This document shows, piece by piece, positions 24,915 through 35,782 of a DNA stretch of 64,000 bases (its first letter is position 1; each line of letters opens with the position of its first letter). Under the pieces are notes generated by a model. It had not been told where the DNA came from and did not search any database. It saw only the letters and a program-made list of their open reading frames with translations. Made by a program: the position numbers and the translations under genes. This DNA comes from Alectoria sarmentosa (Eukaryota > Ascomycota > Lecanoromycetes > Lecanorales > Parmeliaceae): positions 1-64,000 of the forward strand of contig WOGZ01000085.1 in assembly GCA_009733775.1 (NCBI GenBank), given 5' to 3'.

Positions 24915-25802
24915 TCAACGCCTCCTCCCAATACACACGTAGAGCGGGTGGCCCTCATACACCCTCCCCATCCCATCCACCACCCCCAACCTCCACACCT
25001 CCCTCCACGCACTCCTCGCCTCCTCCAGTCTCCCCTCCTTCTCAAACCCCAAATACATGTCCCTCGTCTGCCTATCAAAGACCTCATCTCTCACACTCTC
25101 CCCATCCTCATACCACCTCTCAGGAACATAACTCCTCGTCTTCCACGACTTCTCCACCACCAGCCCGGCCTCCTCATACACCTTTTCCAAACTACCCATC
25201 CCCCTTACCCAATCCCGATCGAACGGCAGCGCCATGCCCAGCTTCTCCCGCAGCGCCACCGTAAATAAATACTGCACCGTGCGCTGCTCAGTCGGCACAT
25301 CCACAATCAGCCTCCCACCCTCCCTCAACAAACCTGCCCACATCCCAACCACACTCATCGGCTCCCCAAGCAACACGAGCGCCGAACAGCACGAAATGAC
25401 ATCAAACCCCCCCCTCTCCCCCACCACCCTCCGCACAACCTCCACCTCACAAACGCCCCCCGTAATATCCGCTTCGACCCACTCCACCCGCGCCGCTCCT
25501 TCCGGCAGCTCCTTCCAGCGCGCCACATCCAACATGGACGCCGTGACGTCGACGCCCACGACGACGCCAGTGCGCCCGACCGCTGCCGCCATCGGCAGCG
25601 TCACCAATCCCGTGCCGCATGCGAGGTCGAGAACGGCGGAACCCGGCGCCGGTGCGATCCAGTGCGCGAAGTCCTGCCCGAGTTCGACGTGCCAGCCTCC
25701 GGTTGCGGAGTCGTAGTTCGATGCGCGGTCGCTGTACACTGTGATCGCGCATGTGGTTTGGGGGTTCTCATCTTTGATGTTGGCGGAGGCGGGCGGAGTC
25801 AT
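24915..25802 (-). CDS. Class I SAM-dependent methyltransferase (UbiE-like)
   Basis: An intronless 295-residue frame of the Rossmann-fold methyltransferase type. Motif I is VLDLACGTG (about residues 57-65), followed by a GVDVTASML segment (motif post I) whose Asp should bind the ribose of S-adenosylmethionine, then VEWVEADI (motif II), FDVISCCSALVLLGEP (motif III-IV area) and LLREGGRLIVDVP (motif V). The C-terminal third, with ERWYEDGESVRDEVFDRQ, resembles small-molecule methyltransferases of fungal secondary metabolism. The substrate is unknown and no polyketide or peptide synthase gene lies in the window, so a secondary-metabolite role is not supported by context. The GC content is higher than that of its neighbours, especially at third positions. 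Confidence 0.85.
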   Translation of the reverse strand: MTPPASANIKDENPQTTCAITVYSDRASNYDSATGGWHVELGQDFAHWIAPAPGSAVLDLACGTGLVTLPMAAAVGRTGVVVGVDVTASMLDVARWKELPEGAARVEWVEADITGGVCEVEVVRRVVGERGGFDVISCCSALVLLGEPMSVVGMWAGLLREGGRLIVDVPTEQRTVQYLFTVALREKLGMALPFDRDWVRGMGSLEKVYEEAGLVVEKSWKTRSYVPERWYEDGESVRDEVFDRQTRDMYLGFEKEGRLEEARSAWREVWRLGVVDGMGRVYEGHPLYVCIGRRR

Positions 25803-28653
25803 GGCGGGTGGATGGGTAGATGGATGATTGGGGATGGGCGGATTTTGTTTGAGGGATTCGAGAGTGAGGAGGTAGAAGTCGAATAGTAAATATCAGAAAT
25901 GCTCCCACTCTTTGGGAGGGCTGAGGGGTAGGTAAGTATGTCGTAATTTTGCTCTCGGAAAAGAAGTTTTTCCGTCCCGCCATCACCAAGAGTGTGAGTA
26001 CTGAGTACCACAAGTCAAAGGATCTTTCTTGATAAAACGAATGCCATGTGTCCCTGCCAAGCCAGTCGCATGAAGGACCATTACGGAGCTGGGCACCAAA
26101 AACGCCGGGAAGCAATAGTCACAGCACCAACCCGATCACCAGGACACGAGCTCTGTAGCGATAGCGAGAACCCCCAGCAGTATTTCCCTTGAAGCGCCCA
26201 GGTCAAAGTCAGGAGTTTTCATTCAAACCTTGTGGTATAGGAATCATTGAATGAACTTCAGAATAAAGAAAGGGACGCAACCACTATGTAACTATACCTA
26301 TGCTTGTGAGTAACCAACAAAGGCATGTGTGAAAGCATCTAGACTCCTCCTTCCAACCAACCCTCCCCCTGAGTCTGCCTTTTCTTAGACTTCTGTAATC
26401 CGCATCTCGTCTGGCAATGGCTCAAATTTCACTCCTCCCAACGCCTCGGCGAGAGAAAGCGTTGACGATCTTTTCCGTCCCCTTTATCCCTAGCGATAAT
26501 CCCTCCTTCCTCAATACGGCGTCTTATCCAATGCAGTTCGATATCCACAAAATTCATTCCATGATATATCTCAGGATTCGTTACCTGTCCGAATGCCGAT
26601 TTATTATCAGTCTGCAGTGGAAATGCTCCTATTTGGTAGTCTCCTGATCGTAAATTCTTGATGACACCTTTTTATCCAGATGGCTTAGGGACAGGCAGGG
26701 GCTTCGAACCGGGCTCAAGCCAGGTGGGTTTCCGAAGCACCTCCAAGCGCAGTGTCCGGGAAATCTCTCAGGCGAACCGCAATTTAGAGATCAGGGGGTA
26801 GAAACCTTGAGGTTCAGGACTTTTGGTGCCCATCTCTGTATTGACTCATCGATAAAGCCCCCTGAAATCGCAAATTCGACTTCTTCGTTCAACGGTTTGA
26901 CGTTGAACTGCACAACTTTGACTATTGGAAAAAAAGGCTGAGCGGAGTAGGGCTAGAATGGCTCGAGAAGTTCAACGTTTGGCTAATACACGAGGACTTT
27001 CTCACTACCTACTGCACCTGTTATCCCACTCCACCTGTTATCCCCTTCCAATAAGCACTCTCTCGGATTCCACAGAGACTACCGAAATCAGCAATAAGAT
27101 TCATCCAGCACAGTCATTGAATATCACTTACAGAGCACGAGTCTCCATTTTTTCATCAAATCACTCTCACACTTTCAATTCTGCTACGACTCCACTTCGT
27201 ACCCTTTGACAATGATTGTCGGTGCGAGCCGCGTTTGGCATGACTTGCGCAACAATGAAGGCGTCCTCCAAGGCTACATACTTCCGTCCACTCTCAACTT
27301 GCTAGACGGTGATCTCGCAGCAGCTTCTGACGACACGACTTCAAACCTAGCATGTCTCAACTTCGACTAACAAAGAGTGAAACCAGGGAAGGAGGAGTTC
27401 CTAGTCATGCCGCGCTGGTTGGTAATGCTATCACGAAGCAAAGGGGGGGGGGGGGGTCCATGAGGATGGTGAAGGACATGGCGAGTTCATCCCTTCGTGG
27501 CAAGTTTTGAATAACAGTTTTGGAAAGGATGCTTAGATATTTTCCTCTTCGAACTGGGCATTCGCGGAAACAAGCAAGCCCAATCATCATATCGGCAAGT
27601 CGAATCTCCATAAAAGCTCAGCTGTCGAACTGCAGGACGCCCGTGCTGTCTACAATCAACATTGGTCCACTGTGTTGCTGACACGAAACATTTCAATAGC
27701 TCAAGACCGCGTCTTAGCATCTTAGACGATTTTAGGGCTTTGATTAGAGGTTCAAATTGAGATACGATCTGAATATTGAACCTGACAATTGGTCAAACAT
27801 CCATTGCGCTGATCCTGAGCTCGAGTCGCTGGAATAGAGGTCGGGAGATCTCTTCCTGACAGTCTTCAGAGCTTCCAATTGAGCTGGTGACTGATGACAA
27901 CGTAGGCGGCTCCTTAGCGAGCGATTGATTGCCTCGCACATAGGTCATCCACGCTACCCCAGCCTTGAAGCCTTGGTGATCGAATTCCGCAAGAAGAGAC
28001 TCAGAGTCAACGTTGCTCAAAGCCCTTGTCGAACCAAGACTTTGGTGGCTGGGCAGCCCTCAAAGATGTTGCTCATCATATGCGCAAACAGACGGAAAGC
28101 TCGACTTCGACAATAACGATCCCATCAATATCTTTCCTGCAAAATTTGCATTTTCGTAGCAACGCTCATTTATATAGCGTTCTTTGAATTCTGCCAGTAA
28201 TCCTACTATCCTCATAACTCTGTCCAAATTGGCCCCAAGAGCCTCTCCTCAAGTCTGCAAGAAGATACTGGCGCACTCGGAAAAAGGCGCCTCTGACACT
28301 TGGCTTGTAGCCAGAGACACTAAAAGGAAGTATTGATGAAACAAGGACTACGATACTTGACAATTTGTGCAGCTTCGTAATCTACAGTAATTGTTCAGCC
28401 TCGCTTACCTTCTCGGAGTCACGGCCGCAGCCTCCCCGCTTGAGAGTACAATTGAGAATCAGGACGTGCGATAGCTTTGCAATGCGCTAGTACAAGGACA
28501 CATCATGACCGCGGTGTTGCAAGACCAAGACGAGGATGTCGTATACTCTTCATCTTCTTCCTCACACTATCCAAGGTAATCGTAGCAGTATAGGATTGAT
28601 TACATTGATCACAAATGCGGCGTTTTTGGCGAACGATGGGCCTTTCGGTAGTA
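25803..28653. other. No convincing gene; possible decayed frames
   Basis: Short frames only. A 53-codon plus frame at 27212-27370 and a 75-codon minus frame at 27793-28020 look more protein-like than average but match nothing I know. A run of 14 G lies at 27443-27456 between them. The stretch also contains the 5' region of the methyltransferase above 25802. Confidence 0.4.
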
Positions 28654-30396
28654 TTAGAAGGGCCAAACGTATTGCTGCGCGGGCGAGAGCGACTGCAAGC
28701 CCACAGGCGTGTAACCATTCGAATCCCAAAGCAGGGGCATCATAGGTTGATGAAAGAGCTCCAAGAGTCGGATACCAACATCAGTCTCCAACTCGGTACC
28801 GTCTCTGGCGACCTTAACATCTCGGTTGCCGTTCCACGAATTTCGCAGGCCTCTTGTACGATAGAAAGGAAGACGGTTTGTTGACATCCACTCGACCTTG
28901 AAAGGACTACTAAGATCCCATTCCTGGTCTTTGGCGGGATCCACACCTTCTCCGCCGACCCTGGCCTCGTGAGCCCCGGAAACTAGCTTGGGACTAGAGG
29001 TGTCTTGGCTTGCAATATCGGCTTCCCAGAAAATGGTATCGCGATACGCATCGATGAAGATGACTCCTTCAGGGGCACATTCAGTGCCCGGCGTGAAAAA
29101 CATCTCGGGCATATTTGATCCACACGTCTTCAAAGCGTCCCCTGCTGGTCTTGTTGGACGTGGCCGTGGGGACTGTCCCTTAATCAAGCCTGACATTCGC
29201 GCGTAACCAAAATACTCTCCGGACTTGTTGGCGGAGAAAAAGAGGAATACTCCCTCAGCGCACTGGATTAAGTCAAACGTCTGGATAGGCGACTGAACGA
29301 TATCTGCCTACCTCGAATGCTTCATTCAAGGTCGTCTCGTTATGCTGTTGCGTCACCCACTGCCCATCTCTTACCGATGACTCGAGGTCTTCTGTCGCCA
29401 GACTTTTCATTATGAAGAATATTTCTTTGCGTGATTTACAGGTGGTGCTTTCGAGTCCGTTTCGTTCCCCCTCGGTAATCCAGATAAACTTGATGAATTT
29501 CTTTCGCTTTCTGTGCTCCCCACGGAATCTTCGACGGCCACAGAGTGCGCCCGACCTTTATCGTCCCCTGGTCTAAGGGCAGTAGAGCCAGCAATGGGAG
29601 CCGGAATTCCCGTTTTTCGAACACGACATACCAGCCGTACCTCTTCAAACTTGGAATTGTGGAATCGGTTCTGGGCATCTGAGAGCGCTTCCTCCGTTCT
29701 ATAGTTGACGAAAGCGGAATTGCTTTTGGAGATCCAGAATACGCTCTCGATGGTTGCCGTTGCCGCTGCGGAGAAATGCTCCTTGAGTTTCATAATATCT
29801 GTGCTGCGTGGTAAGTTGCCAACCCAGAGCGCATGCCCTGATTGTCTAGGTTTCCTCGGTGGTCCACGGAGGACGCCTGGTGGGTTGCTTGCAGGATTAT
29901 TTGAGCTATCGGTTTTGATGACTATGGTGGCCATTAGACAGGCATTTGGGCGTTGGAGGTGATTCTCACCGGTCCCATGATGAAGTCTTCCGGGATCGCC
30001 GGTGTAACTGTGGTTGATATAGGAAAATGGCTGTGGTGTCGCAGGAGAGTAAGGGTCGAAGTAGTGGGAGACGTTTGGCGGAGAAGATGGATAGTGAAGA
30101 GGAGGATGGTACAAATGGGACTGCCTAGTCTGGTGAGGCACAGGGGGAATGGTACCCCAGGAAGAACTACGGAGGTGTGCTTGACGGGGGGACAGAGATG
30201 GCACCAGGTGCTGAGACTGATAGTCGGCATAATAGTATTGGGAAGGGTCGACTTGGCTGTGGAACGGAATCGGATAAGTATGTTGATGAGGAATGCCTTG
30301 CCATGCGAGCGTCTGGGTTTGATGTGTCTGCCCCGCGGCACGCATCGTGGGGCTTGACCAGGTGTATTGAACGTGGCTTGGAGACTGATAGTACAT
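28654..30396 (-). CDS. YTH-domain RNA-binding protein with RRM
   Basis: Three exons on the minus strand (30396-29490, 29424-29312, 29262-28654) give 542 residues in frame; the introns are 65 and 49 bp. Residues 1-180 are Pro/Ser/His/Tyr-rich and probably disordered. Residues about 188-260 are an RRM (RNP2 ALWVGNL, RNP1 NSAFVNYRT). From about 303 the YTH domain starts with IFFIMKSLATEDLESSV, GQWVTQQHNE with the first cage Trp, then FLFFSANKSGEYFGYARM and, after a fungal insertion, FKVEWMSTNRLPFYRTRGLR and VKVARDGTELE. YTH domains bind N6-methyladenosine in RNA in many eukaryotes, or sequence elements as in fission yeast Mmi1. Which applies here is open. The first intron has a GTTTAT donor, so that junction is less certain. 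The gene diverges from the Zn2Cys6 gene across 1.1 kb. Confidence 0.85.
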
Positions 30397-31512
30397 TGCG
30401 AGGGATTATTCTTCCTTGTTCTGATCATGTACTAGTACATGTACTTTTGGAGTAGCGGTAGGAGGAAGAATTGATGATGGGTGGAAGATGTCTCATATAG
30501 AAAGAGATACATACTTTACATACATACACACATGTACTAGAGATGCATTGAAACCAGCGATGGAAAAGTTTAATTGGGGGCATTGACTTTGGCCTTGCAG
30601 CCGTTGCAGCGGAAGAAAGGATTCCAAAGCAAGCTAAAGGAAAATGCTAAGATGCAGATTTGGCGCCCAAGATTGCGGAAATAGCTCCGGCAATGCCGTG
30701 GCAATGCCGTGGGGGCCTAGGCCTCAGAGCAGCGGAGATGCATGATCAAGGCTCATGCCGATGGCGTGAATTCAATCGAAAATGTAAGAATTATAATGAA
30801 CAAGACGGTAATATACCCCTCAACATGATAATAAATAAGACGGATGCCAAGACGGATCTCAAGAGGGGTAATTGAACAAGATAGAGGGACCCCTCAGACC
30901 CCACACAATCCTAGAGCATGACTCCATGATTTCATGACTCCGTTCCAAGGTCGAATCTAGTCGTTGCGACATGGGGTCATGTGCGGAATGCTGTATGCGC
31001 CAAAGGAAAAGGGGAAAATACAGTCTCAGTATCAGGAACAGACCGCAGCCGATGCATGTACATTCTTGGAGATGCACAGGCAAAGGCAAAGAAAGTGTCA
31101 TCAGTCTATGAAAGTACATAATTCGAGGGGGTGTGTTGGTGCGTCAAGAAAAACTCTATGTTGTAGCCACGCATCTAAGAAATGCCGGGAACTAAAAGGT
31201 CCAGACCCTTGGGCCCTGATGATGATGTGTGGCGTAAAAGGCATCGGCGATGCCTCCGAGGTCTTCCGCCTCTTATCTCTTATCCCTTATCCCATCTATC
31301 CCATATCTTAAGCATCGCGAAATACAAATACAAGCATGGAACATACAAGACGGCACTAAACAATCGACTAAGCCCAATACTTCGTAGCATCATTCCTTAC
31401 CTGACCTAAGGTACTTTACCCATCAATGATCTTTCTTTCCTCCTTCACTCTGACTGACTAACTGACTGACTGACTGACTGACTTTGATATTCAACGATCC
31501 GAGTAGAAAGCC
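30397..31512. promoter_or_regulatory. Shared upstream region of divergent YTH and Zn2Cys6 genes
   Basis: About 1.1 kb separates the two divergent start codons and should hold both promoters. A CTGA/TGAC microsatellite lies at 31451-31483, 30 bp before the ATG at 31513. I see no larger gene. No specific factor site can be named with confidence. Confidence 0.4.
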
Positions 31513-32563
31513 ATGGACAGCCTCCACTCCCCACCTACATCCCCAAGTCCCAAGACCCCGCAATTCGACAAGTTCTTTTTAGATACGGACATGTCTTTCA
31601 GTCCGCTAGGGGAGCCTGCGACGATGGTCAAGAAAGAAGGGGAATCAAAGGGACGGGCATCACGGAGAACAGTCACATCCAACGCATGTACAGCGTGTCG
31701 GAAAAGGCGCAAAAAGGTATCATCCTCAGCCCATTCAAGTCAACTGCACCACAGCCCAAGTCCTCTGGCTGAACAAAATCACTCACTAGTGCGATGGCCA
31801 ATCCCCCTGCCAATCTTGCTCTCGCCGCGGCGAACTCCGATCCAAGACCGCGTGCCTATACGAGGTCAATGCGCGAGTGGCAAAGAGTGGACTGCAGCGT
31901 GAGAACGGCGAGCTACGCCGACAAAAGGCGCTGTCCGACCAAATTCTTCATGCTCTGCGATCCGACCGCCAAGTCCTCAACATCTGCCAACTGTTGCGAG
32001 ACCAGGAGTGTCTGGCGCTCATTGCCAAGGTCGCAGGTTCCGAGTCCAGCGTCAGTTCACCGGAAGGAGGCACATCGGGAGCGAACGAGGAGCTGTTGCA
32101 GCAGAATTACGAGAGTGAAGACTGTCACAGTCCTGAAACAGCAACAACGCCAAGCCAGGTCCTGCGTCAGTGGATCGCGGTGTCATGTGACGATCAATTA
32201 ATCAAGCATCTCTTCTCCCTCTATTGGACTTGGATCCATCCCGCTTACCTCTTGTTCAGCATGGAGCAGTTCATACAAGGATACATGACGGGCAACGAGG
32301 AGCATTGCTCCGCTTTCCTCGTCGCCGCCGTCTGTGCGGCAGCCTGCGATCTTCTTGCCCCTCGTTGGACTAGTATATCCGGAAAGGTCCCGGATGTTGT
32401 AGCTCTGAGACGCGGATTTGTGGCCGAAGCGGTCCGCCAGGAGGAATTGGCCGATCGTGGTGCGAGGACTTGGTTGGAGGCTTCACGGGTCATGCTGATA
32501 GTCAGTTCTCGCTCCGAGGTCTCGAGCTTGACGACCGACACGGGGTTCGTGCCGGACGGATGA
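31513..32563 (+). CDS. Zn2Cys6 transcription factor, unusually short
   Basis: Two exons (31513-31716, 31790-32563; a 73-bp intron inside the zinc cluster) give 325 residues. After an acidic, Ser/Pro-rich start, residues about 58-92 form the Zn2Cys6 cluster: CTACRKRRKK, CDGQSP, then CQSC and a final Cys after a long 11-residue spacer. A leucine-rich linker with QRENGELRRQKALSD follows. From about residue 180 a fungal_trans-like region begins (SLYWTWIHPAYLLFSMEQF, then FLVAAVCAAACDLLAP). It stops after ASRVMLIVSSRSEVSS, where family members normally continue for 300 or more residues. Such factors bind CGG triplets as dimers. The missing half suggests truncation, a frameshift near 32500-32563 or an unmodelled intron. 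Confidence 0.7.
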
Positions 32564-33009
32564 TCATGACCGTGGATGTAAGCCAAGGAGGAATTTCAAA
32601 CAGGCTGCTTGGCTCCTTTGTGACTCCCGAGGAAGGCATATTGAGGGCACAAGGCCTAACTTACGATTCCCTCCACGGTCTATCGACTGCGAATGATGTT
32701 TCAAGGGATCCGTCACAGTTGACACCCAACCCAGCTCTCTGTCCAAATTGTCCATGTCTAAAGCCTCCGACGGATCCCTACACGTTGCTGTCATGAGGCT
32801 GCCAGGAAACCCAAGGAGACAAACCAGTGTCTTCGAAAGGATCAGTGACGCGCTGGCGATGTGGGGAACACGTGGGTAAAGGTACGAGACACGATTCACA
32901 TGAGAAACAAAGGGTGAAAAGGAGATTGATACATCACGGACCCTGAGGGCCAACAGCGAACAAAGTTGTTGAGTATACTGCGACTGGTGCAACAGCTTCA
33001 AATCCCCAA

Positions 33010-33029
33010 CCCCCCCCCCCCCCCCCCCC
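33010..33029. repeat. Run of 20 C
   Basis: A pure cytosine homopolymer at the end of the Zn2Cys6 3' flank. It is one of six G/C runs of at least 10 in this window. Confidence 0.85.
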
Positions 33030-33127
33030 AACCCAAAACACTTCAATTGCTATCTATCAATCAATACCACTCGTCTCCCTCCAACCCGCAGCCTATCTCC
33101 TACATTCATGAACATCTTTCCTCCGTC

Positions 33128-33433
33128 CTAAACCAAACAAAAGCCATCTAGTCTCCAAGTCTCGGAAGCGTACTCCCGCTCCGCACTCCTCTCGAAGATG
33201 CCCGTGATCTCCCTTCCCAGCGGAAACACGTCAAGAAAGTTTACCTTTCCTTCACCATTACTGCCCCTCGTGTCACGTACGGCAGCGAGCTCTTCATTCT
33301 CCACGTCCAGGTTCATCCCTTCTCCAACGCCCTCCATCCCACCGAATGTTTCGGCCACGTCGTAAGGAGACTCCTTCCTCGCTTGCTCTCCTACGTCCTG
33401 CAACATCCTAGCTCGCATCCTGCGCACGAGCAC
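33128..33433 (-). CDS. Possible C-terminal exon of an unknown protein
   Basis: An open frame of about 100 codons reads like a real acidic protein (it contains GKVNFLDVFPLGREITGIF and REYASETWRLDGFCLV before the stop). Upstream on the same strand more coding-like text lies in other frames: an acidic stretch with VMNEVAEASVFEIVGDES near 33600 and a segment with WTLLHRLDGDLVCFSMEVKG near 33800. They cannot be joined without a frame change at a GGGGGG run near 33536. It could be a split gene with sequencing errors or a decayed gene. I recognise no family. Confidence 0.3.
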   Translation of the reverse strand: MLVRRMRARMLQDVGEQARKESPYDVAETFGGMEGVGEGMNLDVENEELAAVRDTRGSNGEGKVNFLDVFPLGREITGIFERSAEREYASETWRLDGFCLV

Positions 33434-33982
33434 TGACTGCCTCTACTGACTCTACTTCCTCCTCTTCCAACTCTGTCTCTTCCCCGTGCGAATCCGGCAT
33501 TCCTACCTGCTCCTCTTCCTCCTCCATCATCCCCCCTCTGCATCCTCATCCTCAAACGCCTCAGCCCCGCTCTCATCCCCAACAATCTCAAACACACTCG
33601 CCTCCGCCACCTCATTCATCACCCGCGTAATACCTCCGTGCTCTCCCCACTCACTTGCACCCGCGCCTCCTTATCCCCTCCCCTCCCATCCCTCCCATCC
33701 CTCACATCCCTCCAATTCTCTCAACATACTTCCCACTTCCCGTTACCGACTTCGAGACATACCTCCTACATCCCTTCACCTCCATCGAGAAACAGACAAG
33801 GTCCCCGTCCAGCCGATGTAGCAGCGTCCACTTACATTGCACACTCCCTATCGTATCGTGATCTCCCCTACACCGCGCGCGCACACACCCGCTCCCCAAA
33901 GCAGCCAGCTCCTGCGCGATACGGACGCAAGATCTGTGGTACTTACGTGATACGGACGGTAGGACTAGTGGTAGCGTTCGCC

Positions 33983-34022
33983 AGGACAGGACAGGACAGG
34001 ATAGGACAGGATAGGATAGGAT
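33983..34022. repeat. GGACA/GGATA pentanucleotide repeat
   Basis: About eight copies of a five-base unit in tandem, just before the assembly gap. Confidence 0.85.
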
Positions 34023-34082
34023 CGGCTGGCGCGGGGGTATGGATTCTTGGTTGATGGAGCTGTTAGGGGTGTAGGAGGGAAA

Positions 34083-34120
34083 NNNNNNNNNNNNNGGGGG
34101 GGGGGGGGGGGGGGGGGGGG
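34083..34120. other. Assembly gap (13 N) followed by 25 G
   Basis: Thirteen undetermined bases are followed directly by a run of 25 G. The gap length is probably arbitrary. The surrounding 34120-34440 is purine-rich (GGGTGAAAGGG-type) low-complexity DNA, which explains long but meaningless frames on the opposite strand. Confidence 0.95.
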
Positions 34121-34920
34121 TGAAAGGGTGAAAGAGGGGATGGAGTAAGAGCGGATGAGGGTGAGATGCAAAGAGAGAAGATGAAGGGGAGAGAAGATGA
34201 AGGGACGAGAAAAAAAAAAGAAGGGGAGGGGACGAAGATGTGAAAAAAAAAAGAATGAAAGGATGAAAAAAGATAATTAAATAAAGGCGGATGAGAAAAA
34301 GATGCAAAGAGAGAAGACGAAGAGAGAAAAATATGAAGGGGAGGGGGCGGAGGTGTGAGGGGGAGGGTGAAAGGGTGGAAGTGGGGATGGAGTGAGGGTG
34401 GAAGAGGCGACGAAGTGAGGATTGGAGAGAGGGTAGAGGGGATGTAGTTACAGTCCAAGTTATTGGGATGGGTAGGGTAGGGTAGTTGAGATCGAGGGGA
34501 CCTGTTCTTAGTATTTTATTTGAGCATAAGAGGGGCCGGATGAGTGTGTGTGTGTGCTTGAAACAAATCATCCATTCAGATTACCTCAGGACACACCATC
34601 CCATCCATATCCCATCCATATCCCATTCATATCCCACCAACACAACACAAACAAAGCCCCGCCCCGCCACGCCACGCCACGCCACAGCGCCATCAACACC
34701 ACCCGAATCTTCCCTTCCCATTGCGCCCCATCTCGGATTGTTATGCAAGGTCGACGATGTAATGTAGAGTATCCACATAGTGCCGTCTCGATGCCTTCGC
34801 ATTATTAGAACGAATATGGTCGTTAAGTTATAATGGTGCAGCGCAGGCCGAGTCTGCCCTCTGCACACTTCGAAGTATTCAACTTATTTTCGTTCGTAGA
34901 TGTGTTGATATATAAGAGTA

Positions 34921-35062
34921 TGCTGTGGTGTGGTGTGGTGTGCTGTAAAGTGATGTGGTGTAGTGTGGTGTGGTGTGCTGTGCTGTGCTGTGATGTGGTG
35001 TGTTGTGGTGTGGTGTGGTGCGATGTGCTGTGCTGTGCTGTGCTATGGTGTGATGTGGTGTT
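34921..35062. repeat. TGTGG/TGCTG-type low-complexity array
   Basis: About 140 bp built almost only from TGTGGTG, TGCTG and TGATG words. It is a degenerate pentanucleotide repeat and not a gene. Confidence 0.9.
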
Positions 35063-35561
35063 CCGAAAGCAGTTGGTAAAAAAGGGGGTTTAGAGCTCCG
35101 TGTTGTATATAAAACACAGAAGGAAATACAACATAGGTGGGGACTTCGAGCTGGTGCAGAAGTGGTGTACTAGTACGCATACGGAGTAATTACTGAATGG
35201 CTTGAAGATTCCAAATCCATGCTGATCGAAGGCATTCATAGCTGTCGAATAACAATCAGAGCTGAAGCTTTCTTCCTTTGCGAGGACCGGTTTCAGATTG
35301 GTTACAACTATTGGTGCTGCTGAAGCGTGCTTCTTCCTGAACAGCCCGGCGTATTGGATGATATACTGGATGCGGATGAAAGGAAAGTGGGGATTCATAT
35401 CGATGTGGTGTTATGGAACTTAAAGAGCGGGAATGAGTGCAAGAGGCGCGAAAGTTTGGGTAATAATGATCGAGGATAGGTGAGTGAGGTCAAGGGCGAT
35501 GTTTACATTGCTGTTACTGAAAAATGAGAGAACGATCTCTTTTTTTTTTAAAAAGAAAAAA

Positions 35562-35782
35562 GACGAACAAGCCGCACCGATTCACTTCATTTCCAACCAC
35601 CGTGAGAGAACCAAGACTGTGCCTCTCGATAACAACAAATCAAAGCGCCCCACGCAGCTATTTAAAAAAAAAACAGAGGACGAACAAGCCGCACCGATTC
35701 ACTTCATTTCCAACCATCACGAGAGAACCAAGACTGTGCCTCTCGATAACAACAAATGAAAGCGCCCCATGCAGCAGCAATA
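35562..35782. repeat. Tandem duplication, ~103-bp copies, period 118 bp
   Basis: Copies at 35562-35664 and 35680-35782 differ at only a few sites (transitions in the CCACCGTG/CCATCACG part and one C/G change). They are separated by an A-rich linker, and an A-rich tract also precedes the first copy. Both copies lie in one open frame that repeats a peptide with APIHFISNH and KTVPLDNNK, but this frame has no other sign of being a gene. Confidence 0.85.

Noticed and set aside
24602..25268. Long frames overlapping the methyltransferase gene (161 and 181 codons)
   Set aside because: They are shadows of the GC-rich minus-strand methyltransferase, with Pro/His- or Arg/Gly-rich composition.
26670..26770. 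Possible tRNA on the minus strand, from a GGTTCGAA box
   Set aside because: The bases around the loop do not form a five-pair T stem and no matching acceptor stem was found.
33702..34571. Minus-strand frame of 289 codons spanning the gap
   Set aside because: Most of it is low-complexity (Ser/Pro/Leu/Phe-rich) translation of purine-rich repeats, and it reads through undetermined bases.
35499..35759. Frame containing two copies of the HFISNH peptide as a repeat protein
   Set aside because: The frame is short, lies in poly-A/T-rich linkers and its repeat is fully explained by the DNA duplication.
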